From contig CAYNNP010000349.1 in the NCBI GenBank assembly GCA_964398215.1, positions 1 to 5,359 on the forward strand: 5,359 nt of DNA, in the 5' to 3' direction. This DNA is from CAYNNP01 sp964398215. Its GTDB lineage: Bacteria; Planctomycetota; Planctomycetia; Pirellulales; Pirellulaceae. A program made the position numbers and the translations under genes. Numbering within the stretch: the first letter of the stretch is position 1; every line of letters begins with the position of its first letter. Below the pieces are notes generated by a model, which worked only from the letters and a program-made list of their open reading frames with translations, did no database searches and was not told the origin of the DNA. Below are positions 1-5,359 of this stretch, piece by piece.

Positions 1-136
1 CGACCCGGGGCTTTGTTGTTGAAGTCCTTCGGACTTAGTTTCACGCCGAAAAAACGAAACCGGTAGGGGGCCGGCCGCAACCTTGGGCTAACGCCCAAGG
101 CTATATGCTGTCGCCACTTCGTGGCTGGCGAACGGT
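1..136. repeat. Intergenic cluster of three perfect hairpins (REP-like)
   Basis: No credible gene lies here. Three perfect inverted repeats sit within about 105 bases. The first is 22-27 with 31-36 (six pairs, loop TTC). The second is 81-88 with 93-100 (eight pairs, loop TAAC). The third is 113-117 with 121-125 (five pairs, loop TTC). Read on the minus strand, the loops are GAA, GTTA and GAA, each closed by a C-G pair. The density and perfection of the palindromes suggest an extragenic palindromic repeat rather than a terminator, since no T-tract follows any stem. From memory, similar hairpin strings recur between genes in Rhodopirellula genomes; that is recollection, not a search result. The left edge may extend beyond the window. 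Whether it is transcribed, mobile or structural cannot be decided from one copy. Confidence 0.55.
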
Positions 137-176
137 GGTGCAACATCAGTTTCTAAACGGACACTCGTTTGTGGGG

Positions 177-211
177 ACACCGCAATTTGTGGTGTTGAAA
201 AACTGAACACC
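177..211 (-). terminator. Two mutually exclusive hairpins downstream of xth, possible transcript end
   Basis: Bases 177-184 pair with 188-195 (eight pairs, one of them G-T, loop ATT). Bases 191-196 pair with 206-211 (six perfect pairs, nine-base loop). The two share 191-195, so only one can form at a time. They lie 57 or more bases beyond the stop of the xth gene, on the side where its transcript would end. On the minus strand no U-tract follows either stem; the T-run is inside the loop of the second. This is therefore not a classical rho-independent terminator. It may be a weak or factor-dependent end, or part of the neighbouring repeat. Confidence 0.25.
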
Positions 212-267
212 CCGCAAAAGCGCAACTTCAAAACTCACGCTTCGGGTTACCAAAGAAGGCCGCAGAA

Positions 268-1026
268 TTAGCCCAGTTCGATTTCGACGGGGCAATGATC
301 GGAGCCGAATATGTCGGCTCGGATTGACGCGGATTGGACTTGTTCCATGATCTTGTTGCTGACGAAAAAGTAATCCAAACGCCAGCCGATGTTGCGCTCT
401 CTCGCGTTGTTGCGATAGGTCCACCAACTGTATCGCTCGGGCTCGATATCAAAGTCTCGAAACGAGTCTATAAACCCTGCGTCAACGATCCTGTCGACTC
501 CCGCTCGTTCGTCTTCGGTGAATCCAGCGTTCTTGCGATTCGTTTTAGGATTCGCCAAGTCAATTTCCTTGTGGGCGCAATTCAGATCACCACAGAAAAT
601 CACCGGCTTGCGGCGGTTCAATTTGCGGACGTAGGCCAGAAAATCTTCGTCCCACTGCTTGCGATAGTCCAATCGCTTCAAGCCGCGCTGTGAATTTGGC
701 GTGTAGACGTTGACGAGATGAAAATCATCGAACGTTGCCGTGACAACTCGACCTTCGCTATCGTGCTCTTGGATACCAATGCCCAACGAAGTGTTCTTTG
801 GACGCTGCTTGCTCCAGATCGCCGTCCCGCTGTAGCCCTTCTTTTCAGCGCTATTCCAATATTCGTGGTACCCAAGGTCTTCGGCCCAGCTCAGGTCGAC
901 CTGGCTGGATTCCGCTTTGGTCTCCTGCAAGCACAAGACATCGGGCGACTCTGATAGCACAAAGTCCTTCAGGCCCTTGTCCATCGCCGCGCGAATCCCA
1001 TTCACATTCCATGAAACTAGTTTCAT
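268..1026 (-). CDS. xth: Exodeoxyribonuclease III / AP endonuclease (ExoA/APE1 type)
   Basis: The 252-residue protein belongs to the exonuclease III family of the endonuclease/exonuclease/phosphatase fold. It cuts DNA 5' to abasic sites in base-excision repair and removes nucleotides 3' to 5' in the cytoplasm. The metal- and phosphate-binding residues of APE1 all have counterparts: N7 in SWNVNGIRA, E35 in CLQETKA, Y108 in VNVYTPNSQRG, D147 and N149 in FCGDLNCAH, D218 in GWRLDYFF, and D243-H244 in GSDHCPVEIE. The length and the MKLVSWNVNG start match the ExoA/APE1 branch better than the E. coli XthA branch. The ATG at 1026 places the conserved N-terminus exactly. It starts 18 bases after the yidC stop on the same strand, so it is probably co-transcribed. 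No strong Shine-Dalgarno is visible. The gene appears intact with no missing catalytic residue. The family is very secure; the exact substrate preference is not shown by sequence. Confidence 0.96.
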   Translation of the reverse strand: MKLVSWNVNGIRAAMDKGLKDFVLSESPDVLCLQETKAESSQVDLSWAEDLGYHEYWNSAEKKGYSGTAIWSKQRPKNTSLGIGIQEHDSEGRVVTATFDDFHLVNVYTPNSQRGLKRLDYRKQWDEDFLAYVRKLNRRKPVIFCGDLNCAHKEIDLANPKTNRKNAGFTEDERAGVDRIVDAGFIDSFRDFDIEPERYSWWTYRNNARERNIGWRLDYFFVSNKIMEQVQSASIRADIFGSDHCPVEIELG

Positions 1027-1044
1027 TGCAAAAATCCGCTTGCG

Positions 1045-3501
1045 CTATCGCTTGTTCTTGCCACCCGGCGGACGCTTGCGTTTGTTCGGCGCGAGCACTG
1101 GTTCTTCCGGAGGTTTGATCTGATTGCGAACCTTGTCCGTCCAGCTTTCTTTCTTTGGCGATGAATCAACAAGCTTGCCCTCCACCACGCCCGGGTCGGT
1201 CGGATTTGATTTTGGCAACGTACGTTTGACCAGCACTCGCTCGCACATGCCCCAGATACTGCTTGCGATAAAGTACAAGCACAGTCCAGCTGGGAAGCGA
1301 AAGAAGAATAGACCCATCATGATTGTCATGAACAACATGATCTTTTGCGTCATCGCGGTCTGTTCGTCTGTCGCCGGTGGCATGAACATCTTTTGCTGAA
1401 AGATGAACAACGCGATCACGATCACGGGCAAGATATTGAAATATGGCCCCATCCAACCAGTGCCGCGTCCGGATAAATACTCCCACAACCAGTCACCCCA
1501 ATAAGTGAACTGATCGGGACCGGAAAGGTTGGAGGCCCAGTTGGTTGCAGTGTGGAGGGGTTCACCACGAAGCGAAATGTCGACCGAAAGTGCACGGTAC
1601 AGCCCCATGAAGATTGGCAGCTGCATGAACATCGGCAAGCAACCTGCCAGAGGATTGAATCCAACGCGTTGCTGAAGCTCGCGCTGTGCCTTCAATCGGC
1701 CTTCCATGTCATCCTTGTACTTCTCGGCGATCTTTTTCATCTCAGGGGCCAGTTCTTGCATCCGCTGTGCATTAACTGCCGCTTTACGACTGAGCGGGAA
1801 CATGGCGCCACGTACGATCACCGTCAACATGATGATCGCGACGGCGTAGTTGCCAACGATCGAATACAGAATGTGCAGCAAACCGCCCAGGATTTTGGCA
1901 AAGAACGCAAAGATCGGCCAACCGTAGTAGATGGTGTCATCCAAGTTCTTTGTCTGCATCAACTCAGGCTCTTTTGGCCCAGCAAACAACCGGAACTGAT
2001 GCGACAGTGCTTTCTTAGGCGGGATCGTTCGCACCACGCTATCCAAGAAAAAGGAAGTGTTCACACCACGTTCGGTGTGACGTTCCACTTTCTCAAGATC
2101 AGATAGCAGTGTCCCCGTCGCACTCCTGAAAAACTTGATCGATTTGTTTTCGCCGGTAGGCAAGTACGCGACGGTAAAGTACTGGGCATCGACTCCGATG
2201 TACTCCATCGTGCGTGAAGCCTCGCTATCGGTTTCCGCGAAAAAGTTCTGGTCTGCTTTCGCCTTGTCACTATTACCTTGCTTCCAAAGTCCATATCCGC
2301 TGAGCAGTTCGTGTCCTTCGGCATCCGTCTTGTAAACAATATCGCGTGCCGCTGTCCCACCAAAATTGGGACTGTTCTTGTAACTGTACCACCAGCCTTC
2401 CATGGTCAGGCCGTTGGGGCCTTCGACGCGATAGGCAAGGTCTTGTGGTTTGCTGCCCAAGTTTGTGATTTCAACATCCATGTTCAATTCATAGGAACCT
2501 GGACCCAGCGAATAGCTGCGGCGCATTCGTACTGATTCAGCGCCGACGGATTCCATTTCGGTGTCCGACAGCGTCAATGCGAATTCGGCAATCTGCATTT
2601 TTGCATTGCCCGCCTCCATTTCCGTTTCCGTGGCATCCCAAACCAACGTGGTTGGGTCCAGCATGCCGGAGATTGATTTTTGGTTGACTGTAATTGTTTT
2701 TCCATTGACCTTGCCCAGAGTCAACAAGCATGACAGGCGGTCCAGATTTCCATCGATTTGGTCAGCGCCGCCGTAGCGTGAAAGGCGAACGAGATCCAAC
2801 GGGTGCTCGGACAGTTTTGCGGTGAACAACATCGATTTGCCACTACGCATGACTTCGACGGTGACCTCGTCACCTGCGGTTGTTTTGGCCAATGCGATAT
2901 CAATGTCTGCAGGCAATGCGACGGCGCTGCCTGCGACAGCAACAATGACATCACCAGGTTTGATGCCAACCTGGCCGTCAGCGCTAGCCAATGAAGCCGG
3001 CGTGCCGTGACCGACAACGTTGACCAAGACACCGTCGATGGTCGCTGCCGATTGACCAGCAAAGTAACCTAAATAGCCTGATCGAGTATCAACGCGGCTG
3101 TACTGAAAACGACCATCCTCGCGGCGTTTGGTCAATTCAATGCGTTCGATGCCACCGCCGCGTGAATTCAAAGTCACCAGCATCCAGTATGGGCTATCAG
3201 GAGCCATCGAGCCCAGCGTCATCCACTTGGGATCAGTGACTCGTTTTACTTCGGGAGTATCATCACTTGGGTCGGGATCATTCGCTTGGGCAGGGTCATC
3301 ATCATTTGGTTTTGCGTTTGCGGGATCGGCATCGCCACCCGCGCCGTCTGCGTCTTGTAAATCATCGACAGCGGCAGCACCGTTGTCACCGCCTTGCGCA
3401 GCCTGCTTTTGCGGCGGCGGCAGAAACATGATTCGCAACGACATGTAGATGAAAAAGAATGCCGTTGAAAAAACGATGAATTTAAAAAGACCGCGTTCCA
3501 C
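1045..3501 (-). CDS. yidC: Membrane protein insertase YidC with PDZ-like insertion
   Basis: The 818-residue YidC/Oxa1/Alb3 insertase places and folds proteins in the inner membrane, alone or with SecYEG. The first membrane helix is at about residues 6-27. A low-complexity Asp/Ala-rich linker follows (about 36-88), then a periplasmic beta domain (about 93-510). A PDZ-like segment is inserted into that domain at about 151-235, with GHGTPASLA and GIKPGDVIVAVAG typical of PDZ folds. The insertase core runs from about 524 to 756. It includes the conserved groove arginine R564 in VIVRGAMFPLSRK, the cytoplasmic C1 coiled hairpin (about 570-613), the family segment GFNPLAGCLPMFMQLPIF, and the last helices at about 687-706 and 719-750. 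The tail is basic (NKRKRPPGGKNKR), as expected for ribosome contact. It is much longer than E. coli YidC (about 550) because of the linker and insertion. The start is a GTG at 3501, chosen because it begins MERGLF just before the helix. The next in-frame ATG would cut the helix. No clear Shine-Dalgarno is present. Confidence 0.96.
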   Translation of the reverse strand: MERGLFKFIVFSTAFFFIYMSLRIMFLPPPQKQAAQGGDNGAAAVDDLQDADGAGGDADPANAKPNDDDPAQANDPDPSDDTPEVKRVTDPKWMTLGSMAPDSPYWMLVTLNSRGGGIERIELTKRREDGRFQYSRVDTRSGYLGYFAGQSAATIDGVLVNVVGHGTPASLASADGQVGIKPGDVIVAVAGSAVALPADIDIALAKTTAGDEVTVEVMRSGKSMLFTAKLSEHPLDLVRLSRYGGADQIDGNLDRLSCLLTLGKVNGKTITVNQKSISGMLDPTTLVWDATETEMEAGNAKMQIAEFALTLSDTEMESVGAESVRMRRSYSLGPGSYELNMDVEITNLGSKPQDLAYRVEGPNGLTMEGWWYSYKNSPNFGGTAARDIVYKTDAEGHELLSGYGLWKQGNSDKAKADQNFFAETDSEASRTMEYIGVDAQYFTVAYLPTGENKSIKFFRSATGTLLSDLEKVERHTERGVNTSFFLDSVVRTIPPKKALSHQFRLFAGPKEPELMQTKNLDDTIYYGWPIFAFFAKILGGLLHILYSIVGNYAVAIIMLTVIVRGAMFPLSRKAAVNAQRMQELAPEMKKIAEKYKDDMEGRLKAQRELQQRVGFNPLAGCLPMFMQLPIFMGLYRALSVDISLRGEPLHTATNWASNLSGPDQFTYWGDWLWEYLSGRGTGWMGPYFNILPVIVIALFIFQQKMFMPPATDEQTAMTQKIMLFMTIMMGLFFFRFPAGLCLYFIASSIWGMCERVLVKRTLPKSNPTDPGVVEGKLVDSSPKKESWTDKVRNQIKPPEEPVLAPNKRKRPPGGKNKR

Positions 3502-3986
3502 GATTGCTGTTCGTTGTGTGGGAGGGAGCTAAGGTTGCCGAAGCTGAAACTGGATCCGGTTCTGCGTGCGTTCGAACGCGGGTCCGCCAAGTTGACTTCG
3601 CTGAACGAGGTCATTGGAACCCATGAACTTTCGCTGCAAACTGCCAGAGCGAAAGCAATTGATCCCATCTCATCTGGAGTGGTGTTCGAGCAGATTCCTG
3701 GCGGCGATGTTGCCAAAACTACTTATTTAGCCAAGTATTCTTGCTGGCAACGCTATTCTTGGGAAGCCGAACCGATCAATCCTGAATAAGTTTCGCAAGG
3801 AAAGATTGACGCAGCCGACGATATCGGGAGATCTGGGAGGATTTCCGGGTATTGCGAGTTAGGGACCACGGCCACCTTTTGCTCCTGCCTGCTTCCTGCC
3901 AACTCAGCTTGCGCCCTCAATCGGCTAAAATTGGGCCTCGATACCGTAGCGGCATGTTTTGCACGCACCAGTTACTCGCGCGGGAA
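3502..3986. other. Divergent intergenic region between yidC and the LemA-pair operon
   Basis: This 485-base stretch separates two divergently read units, so it should hold control sequences for both. No RNA gene or strong palindrome is visible. An open frame at 3514-3789 has no ATG and is not supported as a gene. For yidC, a weak candidate on the minus strand pairs TTGCCA (3745-3750) with TAAATA (3724-3729), but the 15-base spacer is short. For the plus-strand unit, TAAAAT (3926-3931) is the best -10-like element. No binding-site repeats or riboswitch-like structure could be recognised. Confidence 0.5.
3926..3931 (+). promoter_or_regulatory. Candidate -10 element for the DUF3137-like/lemA unit
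   Basis: TAAAAT matches five of six bases of the sigma70-type TATAAT consensus and lies 56 bases before the preferred start at 3987. No good -35 hexamer is found 16-18 bases upstream. An initiation point near 3938 would leave a leader of roughly 50 bases, and would exclude the far-upstream TTG start at 3852. This is weak evidence based on one hexamer. Confidence 0.2.
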
Positions 3987-4673
3987 ATGATAGGGATGCA
4001 CAGCGGAATCGTATTTGTCATCGTTTGCTTCGTCATCGTTATCGGAATCTTCGCATGGATGCGGCATCACTTTGCGAAACAGCGAACGCTAGGAATGCAG
4101 TCGCTGGCCAATTCGCTGGGTTTGCAGTTCACTGGCGGCAAGGACTATTCGTTTGACGAACGATATGACTTCGTCAACAAACTCTGCCAAGGCAAGAAAC
4201 GATACGCCTACAATATCATTCATGGCATCTACTATGGTCACCACGTTCTAGCATTCGACTACCACTACCAGACGGAATCCAGGAATTCAAACGGCAAAAA
4301 GCGGACACAACATCATCACTTTTCGTTCTTCGTTCTGCATTTTGAAGGCAACTTTCCTGAATTGCTGATTTCACGTGAAGGTTGGCTGTCGAAGGTCGCA
4401 CAGTTTTTCGGGTTTGACGATATTAATTTTGAGTCAGCGGAGTTCAACCGAATGTTCAAAGTCAAATCGGCCAACAAACAATTTGCTTACGATATTTGTC
4501 ATGGGCAAATGATCGAGTTTCTGTTGTCCAATCCAGATTTGAATATCGAAATCGAGCAAGACTGTTTGACTTTGTTCTTTGGGTCCTGTCTTGACCATAG
4601 CCAGATCACCCCCAATCTTAATCGGCTAGTCCATATCCGCACTCTGTTCCCTCAATACTTGTTCACACGATAA
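3987..4673 (+). CDS. Membrane-anchored protein of unknown function, DUF3137-like
   Basis: With the ATG at 3987 the protein has 228 residues. It has one N-terminal membrane helix (about 8-24, SGIVFVIVCFVIVIGIFAWM) followed by a basic RHHFAKQR stop-transfer stretch, so the soluble part probably faces the cytoplasm. The soluble part opens with a SLANSLGLQF segment (about 39-48) and contains an exposed KKRTQHHH run (about 104-111). It ends with EFNRMFKV (about 152-159) and FAYDICHGQMIEFLL (about 166-180). That last pair recalls the DUF3137 layout, where a 'FnxxFxV' strand precedes an amphipathic helix; this is pattern memory, not a profile match. No catalytic motif is evident. The stop overlaps the start of lemA by one base, implying translational coupling. 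The start is uncertain. ATGs at 3996 (GGGA ten bases upstream) and 3954 are alternatives, and the frame stays open to a TTG at 3852, but that extra peptide looks non-coding. The gene's existence is secure; its function is unknown. Confidence 0.8.
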   Translation: MIGMHSGIVFVIVCFVIVIGIFAWMRHHFAKQRTLGMQSLANSLGLQFTGGKDYSFDERYDFVNKLCQGKKRYAYNIIHGIYYGHHVLAFDYHYQTESRNSNGKKRTQHHHFSFFVLHFEGNFPELLISREGWLSKVAQFFGFDDINFESAEFNRMFKVKSANKQFAYDICHGQMIEFLLSNPDLNIEIEQDCLTLFFGSCLDHSQITPNLNRLVHIRTLFPQYLFTR

Positions 4674-5227
4674 TGGCCATCCTGATTTTCCTTGTTATCG
4701 TTTGCTTGATTCCACTTGTATTCGTTTTTGCACAGTTCAACTCTCTGGTATCACTGCGCAACCACTTGGACAATTCGTGGAAGAATATTGGGACTGAGTT
4801 GCAGCGACGATACGATTTGATTCCGAATCTAGTTGCATCGGTCAAAGGATATGCGGCGCACGAACGCGAGGTGCTGGAACGTGTAACGCAGTTGCGAAAC
4901 ACATGCATTCAAAATAGTGGTCCGAATCATCAACAGGATGAACAACAGTTGGTCTTTGCAATGCAGCGTATGTTGGCCGTGGTTGAAAAATACCCGCAAC
5001 TGAAAGCCGACCAACATTTTTTGGCGCTGCAGCATGAACTGACCAACACGGAGAACCGCATCCAAGCTGCAAGGCGGTTTTATAACGGAAACGTGCGAGA
5101 CTATCGGACGAAGTGCCAGTCGTTTCCGTCGAACATTGTTGCTGCGATTTTCGGTTTTCAACTGCGCGATTACTTCAACGTTGAATCGAGCGTCAATGAA
5201 GTCCCCACGGCGCAGATCGTCCGTTAA
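4673..5227 (+). CDS. lemA: LemA family protein
   Basis: The 184-residue protein has the LemA architecture: one N-terminal membrane helix (about 2-21) followed by a long helical-bundle domain. Family hallmarks in order are QRRYDLIPNLVASVKGYAAHE (starting at about 44; the run continues into REVLERV), YPQLKADQHFLALQHEL (about 107-123), ENRIQAARRFYNGNVRDY (about 127-144) and FPSNIVAAIFGF (about 151-162). LemA proteins are widespread, but their biochemical role is not established. Length and domain order are normal for the family and no frameshift is seen. The central loop (about 78-92) is Gln/Asn-rich and poorly conserved. The ATG overlaps the stop of the preceding gene (TAATG) and no Shine-Dalgarno precedes it, so translation is probably coupled to that gene. 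The shared membrane-anchor layout of the two products suggests, by inference only, a joint envelope function. Confidence 0.93.
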   Translation: MAILIFLVIVCLIPLVFVFAQFNSLVSLRNHLDNSWKNIGTELQRRYDLIPNLVASVKGYAAHEREVLERVTQLRNTCIQNSGPNHQQDEQQLVFAMQRMLAVVEKYPQLKADQHFLALQHELTNTENRIQAARRFYNGNVRDYRTKCQSFPSNIVAAIFGFQLRDYFNVESSVNEVPTAQIVR

Positions 5228-5255
5228 ATCGAAAAACCGTCGTCAAATTTACTGA

Positions 5256-5277
5256 GCCGACGGCGCTAGCCGCGGGC
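5256..5277 (+). repeat. Imperfect hairpin with GCTA loop just after lemA
   Basis: Bases 5261-5264 pair with 5269-5272 around a GCTA loop. After a two-by-two mismatch, 5256-5258 pair with 5275-5277. A different pairing is also possible: 5237-5242 with 5258-5263 (six perfect pairs, 15-base loop), which would exclude the first. The segment resembles an intergenic repeat I associate with Rhodopirellula, but this is unverified here. Confidence 0.35.
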
Positions 5278-5302
5278 CTTGTGGCAGGGCAAAGCAGTTT
5301 TT
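5276..5302 (+). terminator. Weak candidate terminator after lemA
   Basis: Bases 5276-5281 pair with 5285-5290 (six pairs, one of them G-T, loop TGG). Seven bases later a run of five T follows (5298-5302). Position, 50-75 bases beyond the lemA stop, suits an operon end. The short stem and the gap before the T-run make it a poor rho-independent terminator, and it shares two bases with the adjacent hairpin. Confidence 0.25.
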
Positions 5303-5319
5303 CAAACAGCTTAAAGTAG

Positions 5320-5359
5320 CTCGGCTCTCCGAGCCGAGAAGTCGGCAGGTCTCGGCTGG
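5320..5359. repeat. Intergenic hairpin repeat, cut by the window end
   Basis: Bases 5320-5327 pair perfectly with 5331-5338 (eight pairs, loop TCC; GGA on the minus strand). Bases 5332-5338 can also pair with 5351-5357 (seven perfect pairs, 12-base loop), because CTCGGCT occurs twice in direct orientation around its complement. The element therefore has three arms with two exclusive foldings, and probably continues past the window. No T-run follows, which argues against a simple terminator. It is likely an extragenic palindromic repeat. Confidence 0.5.

Noticed and set aside
81..100. Rho-independent terminator at the eight-pair palindrome
   Set aside because: The stem is perfect but no T-run follows on either strand, and it sits among other palindromes, so a repeat is the better reading.
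1..136. CRISPR array or tRNA in the palindromic left end
   Set aside because: There are no regularly spaced identical direct repeats with unique spacers, and no cloverleaf with a CCA-stem pattern can be formed.
1552..2106. Plus-strand open frame of 184 codons opposite yidC
   Set aside because: It lies entirely antisense to the conserved YidC insertase core, is His/Gln/Arg-rich, and shows no family motif; it is a shadow of yidC.
3246..3716. Minus-strand open frame of 156 codons overlapping the yidC 5' end
   Set aside because: About half of it is the yidC coding region read in another frame, and the product is Ser/Arg/Met-rich low complexity without a domain.
3514..3789. Plus-strand open frame of 91 codons divergent to yidC
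   Set aside because: It has no ATG, begins with TTG only 12 bases from the yidC start, has no recognisable domain or ribosome-binding site, and would occupy the region needed for the yidC promoter. Amino-acid composition is not absurd, so conservation in relatives could reverse this.
3852..3986. N-terminal extension of the DUF3137-like protein from TTG 3852
   Set aside because: The extra residues are Leu/Pro/Arg-rich with no signal peptide logic, and would place the membrane helix about 50 residues inside the protein. The likely -10 element lies within this stretch.

Overview
The window looks like a chromosomal segment from a planctomycete, most likely a Rhodopirellula-like member of the Pirellulaceae. 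This is an inference from three things: an unusually long YidC with a PDZ-like insertion, genes without clear Shine-Dalgarno sequences, and small hairpin repeats at both ends that resemble intergenic repeats I recall from Rhodopirellula. No 16S or other taxonomic marker is present, so the assignment is tentative.

Layout. Positions 1-267 hold no convincing gene. They carry a compact cluster of three perfect hairpins (1-136) followed by a pair of mutually exclusive hairpins (177-211) lying downstream of the first gene. On the minus strand, yidC (3501-1045) is followed after 18 bases by an exodeoxyribonuclease III/AP-endonuclease gene of the ExoA/APE1 type (1026-268). The two probably share a transcript. 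A 485-base divergent intergenic region (3502-3986) follows and probably holds the control regions for both directions. On the plus strand are two small genes with a one-base stop/start overlap (TAATG): a membrane-anchored protein with a DUF3137-like look (about 3987-4673) and a LemA-family protein (4673-5227). The last 130 bases hold further hairpins, one of which may act as a weak terminator, and the start of another repeat that runs off the window.

How the genes fit together. YidC inserts and folds inner-membrane proteins. The nuclease repairs abasic sites and has no obvious functional link to YidC beyond likely co-transcription. The DUF3137-like/LemA pair encodes two proteins that each have one N-terminal membrane helix and a soluble domain. 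Their overlap suggests balanced synthesis and perhaps a shared envelope complex of unknown function.

No defence system, mobile-element gene, CRISPR array or RNA gene was found. The points most worth a second look are the PDZ-like insertion in YidC, the coupled LemA pair, and the shared loop chemistry of the hairpin repeats: on one strand they close with C-(GNA)-G or C-(GNNA)-G loops.
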